A stretch of DNA of 64,000 nt, from the NCBI GenBank assembly GCA_017619655.1, contig JAFZRV010000008.1, positions 62,001 through 126,000 of the forward strand, written 5' to 3'. Origin of the DNA: Bacteroidales bacterium. Lineage in GTDB: Bacteria > Bacteroidota > Bacteroidia > Bacteroidales > UBA932. Positions 45,586 to 54,735 of this stretch are shown one piece after another; within the stretch, counting starts at the first letter, position 1, and every line of letters starts with the position of its first letter. A program made the position numbers and the translations under genes. The notes beneath the pieces are model-generated. The model did not search any database. It was given only the letters and a program-made list of their open reading frames with translations, and had not been told where the DNA came from.

Positions 45586-46533
45586 ATGATCAAAATCTTT
45601 TATACGCTCAACGGACAGGCAGAAGTGTCCGAATCCATCGCGATCCTGAAGCAGATCACGATGGAAGACGCCCTGTGGCTCGACCTCTTCAATCCTACGG
45701 GCGAAGAGAAGCGGGCTGTTGAAATTTTCCTGCACACCACGCTGCAAAGCCGCGCACAGGCCGAGGAGATCGAGAGTTCATCGCGCTACTCCGAGACGAT
45801 CGACGCGATCTTCGCCAATACGAACTTCCTGATCCCGAGCTCCGAGAACTACACCATGGAGTCGGTTTCCTTCGTGCTGACCGGCCACACCATCACCTCC
45901 ATCCGGCAGGTGCCCTTGCGCAGCTTCACCGACATCCAGCGCCGCATCCTCTTCAATGCGAAACTCTATCCCACGGGCTTCCACGTGCTGGTGGGCATCC
46001 TCGAGAACCGCATCGACCTGGACGCCGACATGATCGAGCTCATGTCGAAAGAGATCGGACAGTACAGCAAGCGCGTGAGTCTGGGCGAGGATGTCAACGA
46101 AGAGTTCCTCCTCGACATCAATCAGCTGCAGGAGAACACCATGCTGGTGCGCGAGAACATCGTCGACAAGCAGCGCATGATCTCGAGCATCCTGCGCTCC
46201 GACAAGACCCCCGACGTGATCAACGGCAAGCTGGGCGTCCTGCTGAAAGACATCTCGTCCCTGATCAACCATACGGACTTCAGCTTCGAAAGGCTGGAAT
46301 ACCTCCAGAATACGGTGCTCGGTCTGATCGACCTGGAACAGAACAAGATCATGAAGATCTTCACCATGGTTTCCCTGCTGCTCATGCCGCCGACCCTGAT
46401 CGCGAGCATCTACGGCATGAACATCCAGCTGCCGCTGGTGGGCGGGATCTGGGACATGTTCATCGTCCTGGGCGCCATGCTGCTCATCGTCATGGCCGTC
46501 TTCCTGTTCTTCCGCCGGAAAAAAATGATGTAG
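45586..46533 (+). CDS. corA: CorA-family divalent cation transporter
   Basis: CorA channels import Mg2+ (sometimes Co2+ or Ni2+). The 315-residue protein has the large cytoplasmic helical domain, two C-terminal membrane helices (about 258-278 and 288-308) and the diagnostic YGMN motif. It lies 54 nt after mqnA, behind a structured leader, and 3 nt before nhaC. Confidence 0.95.
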   Translation: MIKIFYTLNGQAEVSESIAILKQITMEDALWLDLFNPTGEEKRAVEIFLHTTLQSRAQAEEIESSSRYSETIDAIFANTNFLIPSSENYTMESVSFVLTGHTITSIRQVPLRSFTDIQRRILFNAKLYPTGFHVLVGILENRIDLDADMIELMSKEIGQYSKRVSLGEDVNEEFLLDINQLQENTMLVRENIVDKQRMISSILRSDKTPDVINGKLGVLLKDISSLINHTDFSFERLEYLQNTVLGLIDLEQNKIMKIFTMVSLLLMPPTLIASIYGMNIQLPLVGGIWDMFIVLGAMLLIVMAVFLFFRRKKMM

Positions 46534-46536
46534 GCC

Positions 46537-47973
46537 ATGAAGAAGCCCGGTCTTATCCTGTCGCTGGTGCCCGTCCTGACCCTGATCGCCCTGCTGGTGA
46601 TCGGCGTCGTGATCTTCGGCGACGAACTGACGAGCGGACCGTCGCAGCTGGCGCTTTTCGGCGCCTCCGTGGTGACGGCCCTCATCGGCTTGTATTACCT
46701 GAAGGTGCCCTGGCAGCAGTTCGAGGAGAAAGTGGGGGAGAACTTCAAGAACACGGGCCCTGCCATCATCATCCTGCTGTCGATCGGCGCCCTGACGGCT
46801 ACCTGGATGCTTTCGGGCATCGTGCCGTCGATGATCGTCTATGGCCTGAAGCTCATCCATCCGCGTATCTTCATCGTGATGTCCTTCCTGCTCTGCGCCG
46901 TGATATCCATGCTGGCGGGCAGTTCCTGGACCACGGTGGCGACCGTGGGCCTGGCCATGTTCGGCGCCGGCAGCTTCATCGGCCTGCCCGCCGGCTGGCT
47001 GGCCGGTGCCATCATTTCGGGCGCCTACCTGGGTGACAAGGTCTCGCCCCTGAGCGACACCACCAACCTGGCGGCCTCGATCGCCGGGGTGAACCTCTAT
47101 ACGCACGTGCGCTACACCTTCGTGACCACGATACCGGCGCTCATCATCTGCCTGGCCTTCTATACGGTGGTCGGCTTCGTCGTGCCCGTCACCTCGGGCC
47201 TCGAGATGGACGCCCAGCTGACGGTCCTGCAGGAAGTCTTCCATATCTCGCCCTGGTACCTGCTGGTGCCCTGCCTGACCATCTTCATGATCTACAAGAA
47301 GGTGCCGGCCGTTGTCACCCTGTTCCTGTCGGCCCTGGCAGGCGGTCTGCTGGCGTTTTTCGCCCAGCCGCAGATCATCGACCGCATCGTCGGTCCCGAC
47401 GCCACGGCTTTCCGCCGCTTCTTCGGCTCGCTCTACCAGATGATGTCGTTCGATGTCTCGCTGGAGACGGCCGATCCGCTGGTCACGCGCCTGGCCTCGA
47501 CGAGCGGTATGTCGGGCATGGTCAACACCGTGTGGATCATCCTTTCGGTCATGCTTTTCGGCGGCTGCCTGTCGGCCTGCGGCATGGTGGAGACCATCAC
47601 GGAGCGTATCGTCCGCTCCGTCCGCGGCACCGGCGGCCTGATCCTCGCCACGGTGGTCAGCTGCATCTTCTGCAACGTGACGCTCTCCGACCAGTTCATG
47701 GCCATCCTGCTGCCCGGCAACATGTTCAAGGATGCGTACCGCCGCTTCGGCCTTGCGCCCGAGGTGCTGAGCCGTACCCTCGAGGACTCCGCCACGGTGA
47801 GCTCCGTGCTTGTGCCCTGGAACACCTGCGCCGTGGTGCAGTCCAGCGTGCTGGGCGTGGCCACCATGGCCTATTTTCCCTTCGCGATCTTCTGCTTCAT
47901 CACGCCCTTGATCGCCATTATCTTCGGTTATACCAATTTCAAGATACATCGCCTGAACAACGCTGAACAATGA
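46537..47973 (+). CDS. nhaC: NhaC-family Na+/H+ antiporter
   Basis: The 478-residue inner-membrane protein has about 11-12 hydrophobic helices and the NhaC pattern SGAYLGDKVSPLSDTTNLAA (about 169-188). It also carries GSSWTTVATVGLA and a C-terminal region GTLEDSATVSSVLVPWNT-like (SRTLEDSATVSSVLVPWNT). NhaC exchanges Na+ for H+. The stop overlaps the C10 peptidase start by 4 bp. Confidence 0.93.
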   Translation: MKKPGLILSLVPVLTLIALLVIGVVIFGDELTSGPSQLALFGASVVTALIGLYYLKVPWQQFEEKVGENFKNTGPAIIILLSIGALTATWMLSGIVPSMIVYGLKLIHPRIFIVMSFLLCAVISMLAGSSWTTVATVGLAMFGAGSFIGLPAGWLAGAIISGAYLGDKVSPLSDTTNLAASIAGVNLYTHVRYTFVTTIPALIICLAFYTVVGFVVPVTSGLEMDAQLTVLQEVFHISPWYLLVPCLTIFMIYKKVPAVVTLFLSALAGGLLAFFAQPQIIDRIVGPDATAFRRFFGSLYQMMSFDVSLETADPLVTRLASTSGMSGMVNTVWIILSVMLFGGCLSACGMVETITERIVRSVRGTGGLILATVVSCIFCNVTLSDQFMAILLPGNMFKDAYRRFGLAPEVLSRTLEDSATVSSVLVPWNTCAVVQSSVLGVATMAYFPFAIFCFITPLIAIIFGYTNFKIHRLNNAEQ

Positions 47974-49763
47974 AACGCATCCTTGTACTGATTTCGCTGA
48001 TCCTGCTGTCCGTGCTGCCCCTGCGGGCTGATTCGGTCGATGCGCGGAAAGCCGCCGAGGTGGCCCGCGCCTTCTTCCAGAACGACCGCAACGTGGCCCT
48101 TCGGATGGCTCCGCTGCAAACCGTGGAACGGGCCGCCGTGCCCTTGACGAAGGCGGGCGAGGAGCAGCCTCCTTTCCATATCTTCAACCGCGCCGGCGGC
48201 GGCTTCGTGATCGTGGCGGCCGACGACGCCTGCAAGCCCATCCTGGGCTATTCTTTCACGAACGCTTTCGGACAGTGGGACGATATGCCGGATAACCTGC
48301 GGGCCTGGCTGGACGACATCGCCGACCAGGTGGTCCTGGCCCGCGAGGCGGATGCGAACGAGCGGGCGAAGGCGCTGCGCCAGTGGGACGCCGTCTTCGC
48401 GCGGACGAAGGGCGGCAATGCCTACAAGCCTGCCGTCAAGTACGATACGCCTCTCTGGGGACAGGGCGAGCCCTTCAACAACCTGGCCCCTGTCGTAGGC
48501 GAAAAGAAGGCCGTGGCCGGCTGTGTGCCGTTGTCCCTGAGCATGCTGTGTCGTTTCTTCGGCTATCCGGCTGCCGGTAAGGGCTCCTTGCCGGGCTATT
48601 CCTATACGGCCGCTAGCAGTACCATCACGATTCCTGGCTTGGAAATGGGCCAGCCCTACGACTGGGCGAACATCAAGATGGATTACAGGGACGGTTATAC
48701 TGCGGCGGAGGCTGATGCCGTCGCGCAGCTGGTCTATGAGCTCGGTGTGATGGTGCAGGCCAAGTACGACGAATCGACCAGTGCCAAAACCTACCAGGCG
48801 TGCATTCAAGCCATCGAACACCTGGGCTATGATGCGGGCGCGACGTTCTACTACCGGGCTTATTACAGCGACGAGACCTGGCTCGGCATGCTCAAGGCCG
48901 AGCTGCAGGAGCATCCGCTGATCTATGCGGCCCATCGCGAGGGCGGCGGACACGCTTTCCTGGTGGACGGTTACGACGAAGCGGACAACCTGAGCATCAA
49001 CTGGGGCTGGAACGGTTCCAGCAACGGCTACTTTGCCCTCTCGGCTTTCATTCCCAATCCGGACAGGAAGTATCTGCTCGAGCACTCCGCCATTTTCGGG
49101 CTCGTCCCCGACCGGGGCGGCATGCCGAATGAGTATCTGTACCTGCTTTCCGGCACCTCGAGCAGCGGTACCGTGTACAAGGGTTTGGAGGTGGATGGCA
49201 CGATTGTCCCCCGCAAGGGCTTCACGATGAAAGTCGGCGGCATCTGCAACGGCGGCAACAATCCTTTCACGGGCTATTTCATCATTGCGCTGACCGATGC
49301 GGAAGGCAACATCAAGGATTTTGTCAGCGGTTCGCAGTACTATGATCAGACGAATTCCCACAGTTGGCGCGGCTATACCAACGTCAGTTGCATTCTCAAT
49401 ACCTTCCCGCTGGAGGGCGACCGGCTCCGGTGCTTCTTCCGCGGCGAGAACTGGGGCGAGAACCAGTGGGCTCCCATGCTCTGCGATACCAGTGACGGAA
49501 CGGTGTCGGAGATCCTGGTCTACGACAACCAGACCCTCGCGGAGGCGACCACCTTCTCGTATGCCAAGACGCTGCAAATCGTCACGATCGACACGAAAGA
49601 CCATGTCAACTGGAGCTTCAAGTCCTCGTCCGGTGCCGACGCTTCTTCCTGCGTCAACTATGCGGGCGTACAGATCAACATCGACGCCTCGAAACTGAAA
49701 GGCGCCTACACGCTGACGCTTCAGCGCGGCGACGACCAGCTTTCCCTCAACTTAACTTTCTGA
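47970..49763 (+). CDS. Secreted C10 (streptopain-like) cysteine peptidase
   Basis: The 597-residue product has a signal peptide (MKRILVLISLILLSVLPLRA), an N-terminal propeptide/Spi-type region (about 20-140) and the C10 catalytic domain (about 150-385). The catalytic Cys is in KAVAGCVPLSLSML (near 182) and the His in GGGHAFLVDGYD (near 330), followed by INWGWNG. The C-terminal third is beta-rich and of unknown role. C10 proteases of Bacteroidota are secreted and made as inactive precursors. A BACON lipoprotein follows after 5 nt. Confidence 0.93.
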   Translation: MKRILVLISLILLSVLPLRADSVDARKAAEVARAFFQNDRNVALRMAPLQTVERAAVPLTKAGEEQPPFHIFNRAGGGFVIVAADDACKPILGYSFTNAFGQWDDMPDNLRAWLDDIADQVVLAREADANERAKALRQWDAVFARTKGGNAYKPAVKYDTPLWGQGEPFNNLAPVVGEKKAVAGCVPLSLSMLCRFFGYPAAGKGSLPGYSYTAASSTITIPGLEMGQPYDWANIKMDYRDGYTAAEADAVAQLVYELGVMVQAKYDESTSAKTYQACIQAIEHLGYDAGATFYYRAYYSDETWLGMLKAELQEHPLIYAAHREGGGHAFLVDGYDEADNLSINWGWNGSSNGYFALSAFIPNPDRKYLLEHSAIFGLVPDRGGMPNEYLYLLSGTSSSGTVYKGLEVDGTIVPRKGFTMKVGGICNGGNNPFTGYFIIALTDAEGNIKDFVSGSQYYDQTNSHSWRGYTNVSCILNTFPLEGDRLRCFFRGENWGENQWAPMLCDTSDGTVSEILVYDNQTLAEATTFSYAKTLQIVTIDTKDHVNWSFKSSSGADASSCVNYAGVQINIDASKLKGAYTLTLQRGDDQLSLNLTF

Positions 49764-49768
49764 ACGCC

Positions 49769-50335
49769 ATGAAAAGATATATTGCCCTGTTCGTCGTATG
49801 CGCCCTGGCGCTCTGTGCCTGCCAGCACGAAGATCCTGAACTGACGCTCAGCACGGGCCAGGTCACGATGCTGGCCGAAGGCGGTTCTTCGACCGTTACC
49901 GTCTCCAGCAATTACAAGTGGACGGCCACGGCCGATCCGTGGATTACGATCAGTCCTTCGTCGGGTGAAAAGGGTACGGCCACGGTCTCGATCCAGGTGG
50001 CCGCCAATACGGGCTCTTCCAACCGAAAGGGTGCCGTCACTTTCGTCTGCGAGTCGCTGACCCGCTCGGTCACGGTCTCTCAGGCGCAGGCGTTCAACCA
50101 GCGCCTGACGATCACCCACAACCTTTCCACGTTCGTAGTGCCGACCCTCAACGGCAACGGCCTGACGGGTCGCGTAGATTTCGGGGAAGGGGAGAAGCAG
50201 AGTTATGCGGCCGGCCTGAAATGGAATTATACGGCTGGCGGCACGCACAAGGTGGTGATTGAATCCGCCGGCGGCACTTCCTTGTCCATGGAGAGCATCG
50301 ACGGCGTTTCGGCGATCGATTTATCTGCATTCTAA
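49769..50335 (+). CDS. BACON-domain lipoprotein
   Basis: The 188-residue protein has a lipoprotein signal (lipobox ALCAC near residue 18) and a BACON domain at about 25-112 (VTVSSNYKWTATADPWITIS ... RSVTVSQAQ). BACON domains bind glycans or mediate protein contacts. The C-terminal 75 residues are unassigned. Its tight linkage to the C10 protease suggests a partner, perhaps a surface anchor or inhibitor; this is inference only. Confidence 0.88.
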   Translation: MKRYIALFVVCALALCACQHEDPELTLSTGQVTMLAEGGSSTVTVSSNYKWTATADPWITISPSSGEKGTATVSIQVAANTGSSNRKGAVTFVCESLTRSVTVSQAQAFNQRLTITHNLSTFVVPTLNGNGLTGRVDFGEGEKQSYAAGLKWNYTAGGTHKVVIESAGGTSLSMESIDGVSAIDLSAF

Positions 50336-50337
50336 TT

Positions 50338-50353
50338 GAGCTCCGCTGAGCTC
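50338..50353. repeat. Half-motif of the palindromic repeat family
   Basis: The reverse strand reads AGAGCTCAGCGGAGCTC, sharing AGAGCTCAGCGGAGC with the right flank of copy E. The matching left half and loop are absent. It lies between two converging genes and may double as a weak hairpin. Confidence 0.45.
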
Positions 50354-53300
50354 TACCGGAAGAAGCGGGCGATCTCTCCAATTAAGCAGTCGACCTGCTC
50401 TTGTGTTTCAAGCGTCTCGACCGGGAATCCCAGGACTACGGTTTTATAATCGCCCTGGTATGCCACACCGGCCGAGATGTTGTTTTCTGCATAGCGGAAG
50501 ATGGTGCAGGCTCCTTCGCCCACCGGTGTCAGGCCGTCGGGCGATTCCACACAATAGACGCGCTCGCCCGGCTGCTGGTTGAAGTAGTAGCGGCTGTTGC
50601 GGGTGATGCCGCAGGGATTCTGTTCCCCGCGCACCTGGCCTGTCACGGCGGCGCTGTTGGTCATCCATTTGTAGTGCAGCACCTCGGTGGCGAACTGTTT
50701 GGCCGGGGTGAAATAGTCGGCCTGCAGCGTGGAGTCGATGGGGAAGCGGAATACCGGCTCCCAGAGGTCCGAGCCCACGTAGGCCCCCGAGACCAGGACA
50801 TTGCCGCCCGCGTGGGTCAGGTCGGCGACCTGTTCGCGCAGGCCCTGCGGGAAGACGGGATAGCGCAGCGGTCCGGCCCCTACGCGGCCGACCTGCGTGG
50901 TGACCTGCTTGCCACAGATGATATCGGCCACGGGATAGTGGCTCAGGGCGATGCGGCGGTGCTCCACGGCGCTGCGGCTGGAAGAGACGAAATTATAGCC
51001 GGCATTCATCCACGCCATACCGTGGACGTAGGGATAATCGAAGGTGTTGCCGGCGATGACCTTGGTCTCGCAGTCGCTGTCCGAGGCGCCGAAACCCGCG
51101 CTGTCGTCGTCCATCCAGGGGATGTGGCGGCGGAATTCGTGCTGCCTGCCGATGAAGGAGATGTCGTATACGTACGGCACGCCGCTGTCGAGCCGGTCCA
51201 TGAAGCCGGCGTAGAGCGAATCGCTGCTGGCGAAGCTCACCGGGGCGCTGACGCGGTCGAAGTTGTTGACGATCATGACGGTCGGTGCGGCTTCCGAGAC
51301 CATGCCGACCGAGAGGATTTCGCTCGGGAAGCTCTCGCCGCCGGCGTTGGTGGCCGTCACGCGGAAGCTGTAGATATGACCGGGCTCGAGATCCAGTTCG
51401 ACATGGGCCTCGTCGACCGGCCGCCCGTTGTCGAAGCCGCCGTCGTCGATGCGGGTATAGAGGATGTAACCGGTAGCGCCGGCCGTGGGTTCCAGCGGAT
51501 CGTCCACCGGCGACCAGCTCAGGCACACCCTTCCTTCAGGATCGAAACGGGAGGCGAAGTCCTCCACGGGCAGGGGCTGCACGGTATAATCGAAGTCGTT
51601 GACATAGGCCAGGAACTTGAGCATGCCCTTGTAGATGGCGCGCGAGACGGTAAAGCGGAAGGTCGGATCCAGGCCGTAGCGCATGTCGGCCAGGTTCTGG
51701 TGGGAAAGAAGCTCCAGCAGCATGCCGGGGACTTCGGGCATGCGGCTCTCCGCGTAGGAACGGTCCCAGAGCTGCCGCCGGTTCCAGATGGGTTCGTAGA
51801 GGGCGCGGATGTCCTCCACGATCTGCGTCTGGACGATGTCGGTATAGTCGCGGCCGATGGACCGGTCTTCGCCGTTGGGGTATTTCTCGTCGTCGTTCGA
51901 CAGACGGGTGTAGATGGCCAGCGTGCCGATGATCGAGTCGTTGAGCGTGGTGCCGGCGTCCGTATGGAAGGCGAAGGAGAGGTCGAAAGGCACGTTGTAG
52001 CCTTTCCGGTCGGGCTTCAGGTAGGAGCCGTCCGACATCGTGTTGACCCAGAGGCCGCGTGACATGTAGTCGTCGTTGTAGTCGGTGCTGCCGGCGTTGC
52101 GCGAGTAGATGGTGTCGTTGAAGCCGGCCCACTGCAGCCAGTAGCGCGATCCTTCGGTGAAACGCGGATAGCCGGAAATCTCGGGCTCGACGTCTAACGC
52201 GCCTTCCTTGGTCGCCAGTGGCTCGCGGGCCATGTTGCCCATGCCGCCGCCGAAGCGCACGGCGTCGGCGGTCACGATGCTCTTGCCGTCACCCTGGCTG
52301 CTGAGGAATACGCCCTGCTGCTCGGATTTGCCCCTGTCGAAAGCGAAGCGGCCCAGGTAGATCCAGGTACTGCCGCCCATCTGCTGGTTGACGCTGTAGC
52401 GGGTCACGCCGCCCTTGTGGCGCACTTCGTACTGGGCGGCGGTGGTGCTGCCCGGCACGGTCTGGTAGGACACATACACGCCGTACTCCCCGTCGGCGGG
52501 GATGTCGGGAATCCAGCTGATGCGCTTGTCCCCGTTCTTGTCGGTGGTGGTCATCCGGGCCGTACCCATCTTGAACGGGTTTTCCTTATAGAGGTAGACG
52601 GAACGGTTGTGGGCGAAGCCTGTATCGGGGGCGGCCTGCCATTGTCCGGTTTCGTGGTATCCCTTTGCGTCGAGGTCGTTGTCGACGATCACTTCATGCG
52701 TGTTCCAGTCGCGCTCGCGCGGGAGGAGTACCACGGCGCCGGCGTTCTCGAGCATGGGAACCAGGAACGGCACGACGTAACTCTGGGTATAGAGGTCTTC
52801 CACGGTCTCGAAGATGCGGGCGCGCTGCCATTCCCAACGGGCCAGCGACTGCTCGTAGTACCAGCCGTGGCTCTGCCAAAGGGCGATGTGACGCGTCTGG
52901 AGGCCTTGGGTCGGACGGTTGGGCGAGGAACTGCGGGTCAGCAGCGGGGCGGCGAGCTGGTCATGGAGCCGGCCGGCGTACTCCCCGTGCTCCTTCACGG
53001 CGACGCGGTCGCGTTCGCCGATGAAATAGCGGCTCTTGTAATACTCCACGGGCTTCTTGTCGGCGTAGAGCGAGAGTTTGTTCTTATACTTGGCGTACTT
53101 CTTCGGCAGGGTGGCGCGGGCGATCGCATAGATGTCCCGGATCTCCTGCTCGCGCAGGGGGAAGTCGACGAGGCCGCGGCTGAGGGTCAGCCGGAGGGTG
53201 CCGTCGTTCAGGACGGTGGCTTTTTCTACATTGACGAAACTCCGGACGGTGGTCTTTTCCGTCAGGTAGTTGGTGAGGGAATCGGCCATGGGCTGGAGGT

Positions 53301-53382
53301 CTTTGTCGCGGGCGGCCTGGGCCGGAGCGGTGGAGAAGGCCAGCAGGACAGCTGCCAGCAGGAGCGGGAAGATACGTTTCAT
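50353..53382 (-). CDS. Large secreted amidase-like protein with golvesin-type and FN3 domains
   Basis: The 1009-residue product has a signal peptide (MKRIFPLLLAAVLLAFSTAPAQA). A golvesin/xanthan-lyase-like beta domain lies at about 225-375 (IPADGEYGVYVSYQTVPG). A split amidase-like region follows (FAFHTDAGTTLNDSIIGTLAIY and LLELLSHQNLADMRYGLDP, about 480-600) and a fibronectin type III domain at about 630-715. HTDAG resembles an amidase zinc motif. Homologues are often labelled xanthan lyase, which I do not consider supported. A role in cell-wall or surface glycan turnover is inferred. Confidence 0.78.
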   Translation of the reverse strand: MKRIFPLLLAAVLLAFSTAPAQAARDKDLQPMADSLTNYLTEKTTVRSFVNVEKATVLNDGTLRLTLSRGLVDFPLREQEIRDIYAIARATLPKKYAKYKNKLSLYADKKPVEYYKSRYFIGERDRVAVKEHGEYAGRLHDQLAAPLLTRSSSPNRPTQGLQTRHIALWQSHGWYYEQSLARWEWQRARIFETVEDLYTQSYVVPFLVPMLENAGAVVLLPRERDWNTHEVIVDNDLDAKGYHETGQWQAAPDTGFAHNRSVYLYKENPFKMGTARMTTTDKNGDKRISWIPDIPADGEYGVYVSYQTVPGSTTAAQYEVRHKGGVTRYSVNQQMGGSTWIYLGRFAFDRGKSEQQGVFLSSQGDGKSIVTADAVRFGGGMGNMAREPLATKEGALDVEPEISGYPRFTEGSRYWLQWAGFNDTIYSRNAGSTDYNDDYMSRGLWVNTMSDGSYLKPDRKGYNVPFDLSFAFHTDAGTTLNDSIIGTLAIYTRLSNDDEKYPNGEDRSIGRDYTDIVQTQIVEDIRALYEPIWNRRQLWDRSYAESRMPEVPGMLLELLSHQNLADMRYGLDPTFRFTVSRAIYKGMLKFLAYVNDFDYTVQPLPVEDFASRFDPEGRVCLSWSPVDDPLEPTAGATGYILYTRIDDGGFDNGRPVDEAHVELDLEPGHIYSFRVTATNAGGESFPSEILSVGMVSEAAPTVMIVNNFDRVSAPVSFASSDSLYAGFMDRLDSGVPYVYDISFIGRQHEFRRHIPWMDDDSAGFGASDSDCETKVIAGNTFDYPYVHGMAWMNAGYNFVSSSRSAVEHRRIALSHYPVADIICGKQVTTQVGRVGAGPLRYPVFPQGLREQVADLTHAGGNVLVSGAYVGSDLWEPVFRFPIDSTLQADYFTPAKQFATEVLHYKWMTNSAAVTGQVRGEQNPCGITRNSRYYFNQQPGERVYCVESPDGLTPVGEGACTIFRYAENNISAGVAYQGDYKTVVLGFPVETLETQEQVDCLIGEIARFFR

Positions 53383-53402
53383 TCAAAGGATGCTTTATCC
53401 GA

Positions 53403-53420
53403 CAAATTTACGTATATTTG
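53403..53420. promoter_or_regulatory. Abutting divergent -7 boxes
   Basis: Minus-strand TAAATTTG (53410 to 53403) serves the gene starting at 53382. Plus-strand TATATTTG (53413-53420) serves the desulfhydrase gene at 53452. Only 2 bp separate them, so simultaneous use is unlikely. Confidence 0.6.
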
Positions 53421-53451
53421 TGAGAACGTGCATTCCTTCGAACCGTAAGAT

Positions 53452-54465
53452 ATGAACAAATTATCCCTTGCCAACCTCCCCACGCAGATCCAGTACATGC
53501 CCCGCTGGTCGGCCGAGTGCGGGAAAAACATCTATGTCAAGCGCGACGACCAGACCGGCAGCGAATGGTCGGGCAACAAGATCCGCAAACTGGAGTTCGC
53601 CGTGGCCGAAGCGCTCGAAAAAGGCTGCAACATGCTGATTACCTGCGGCGGCATCCAGTCGAACCACTGCCGCGCCACCGTCGCAGTCGCAACGCGTCTG
53701 GGGCTTCGCTCCGCCGTGCTGCTCCGCATCAGCGAAGAGCCGCCGCTGGACGGCAACTACTTCCTCGACAAGTTGCTGGGCGCCGACGTGCGCTTCTGCA
53801 CACGCGACGAGTACCGCGACCACCGGGCGGAGATCATGCAGGAAATGGCCGACGGCTATGCGGCGCAAGGATTCAAGCCCTATATCATTCCGGAAGGTGC
53901 TTCCTTCGGCGTGGGTACGCTGGGCTACTATTTCGCCATGAAGGAGATCGTGGCGCAGGAGCGCGCGCTGGGCATCCGCTTCGATACGGTAATCGTGGCG
54001 ACCGGTTCCGGCGGCACGCTGGCCGGCCTGCAGCTGTCCAACCTGGTCAATGGCTACGGGAAGCGGGTTGTCGGCGTGTGCGTTTGCGACGACGAGGCGT
54101 ATTTCCAGCAGATCGCGGCGCGCATCTCGCGCGATGCCCTGCCGTATCTGGCGGCGATGGGCGAACTGTCCCAGGATCGCGCGGACCGCGTCGCCGCCGA
54201 CTTGAAACCGGCCGATTTCGAGCTCTTCGAAGAATATGTCGGCATCGGTTACGCGCTCAGCCGTCCGGAAGAATTGGAGCACATCGCGCGGATGGCGCGC
54301 CTGGAAGCGACGGTTTTCGACCCGGTCTATACGGGCAAGGCCACCTACGGCATGGTCAACGAACTGAAGCCCGGCGGCCGTCTCCGCAGTTCCGAAAACA
54401 TCCTCTTCATCCACACCGGCGGCCTCTTCGGCCTCTTCCCGGTTTCGCGGAGTTTTCAGTTGTAG
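53452..54465 (+). CDS. PLP-dependent D-cysteine desulfhydrase / ACC deaminase family
   Basis: The 337-residue fold-type II PLP enzyme has the Schiff-base lysine in SGNKIRKLE (about 40-48), the GGIQSNHCRATV phosphate-side motif and ATGSGGTLAGL (about 184-194). The family includes D-cysteine desulfhydrase and ACC deaminase; a TGGLFGLF ending and general similarity favour the desulfhydrase type, but substrate cannot be fixed by eye. It has its own promoter, and repeat variant F follows its stop. Confidence 0.9.
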   Translation: MNKLSLANLPTQIQYMPRWSAECGKNIYVKRDDQTGSEWSGNKIRKLEFAVAEALEKGCNMLITCGGIQSNHCRATVAVATRLGLRSAVLLRISEEPPLDGNYFLDKLLGADVRFCTRDEYRDHRAEIMQEMADGYAAQGFKPYIIPEGASFGVGTLGYYFAMKEIVAQERALGIRFDTVIVATGSGGTLAGLQLSNLVNGYGKRVVGVCVCDDEAYFQQIAARISRDALPYLAAMGELSQDRADRVAADLKPADFELFEEYVGIGYALSRPEELEHIARMARLEATVFDPVYTGKATYGMVNELKPGGRLRSSENILFIHTGGLFGLFPVSRSFQL

Positions 54466-54479
54466 CTTCGTCCCCCGTT

Positions 54480-54580
54480 CGCTTCGCTCTGGTTTGCTGG
54501 GGAAGTCCCTTCACATTCGCTACGGCAATCCGCACTTGCCTCCCCGCAAAAACTCCGTGAAGGGGCTTCCCCAGCAAACT
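54480..54580 (-). repeat. Long-stem variant of the palindromic repeat family, copy F
   Basis: Arms GGTTTGCTGGGGAAGTCCCTTCAC (54491-54514, first 20 of 24 bases shared with the mate) and 54557-54580 pair at 22 of 24 positions around a 42-nt loop. The left flank CGCTTCGCTCT is the family flank (reverse strand CCAGAGCGAAGCG). The opposite GGGTGG flank is missing. Confidence 0.7.
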
Positions 54581-54589
54581 GATCGGCGC

Positions 54590-54735
54590 TTCCTGGATAG
54601 TCAGATTATTCCATTGCAACCCGGGTATTTTGCAAGGCCCGCTGTTCAATGACGAAGATGAAGAAACCATCAAGTCGAAGATACTGGGAAGTATTCCGGC
54701 TCGTCGATCAGGATGCCGGCCTTGAAGTTGCGTCT
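54590..54735. other. Gap between repeat F and the Fic gene, no gene recognised
   Basis: About 146 bp of mixed composition. A short plus-strand frame (around LFNDEDEETIKSK) reads like a coding fragment but has no start and no recognisable family. It may be a decayed gene remnant next to the lower-GC Fic gene. Confidence 0.3.

Noticed and set aside
50353-53382. Xanthan lyase assignment
   Set aside because: The gene resembles proteins often labelled so, but no polysaccharide lyase motif is visible; the amidase-like and golvesin-like parts are better supported.
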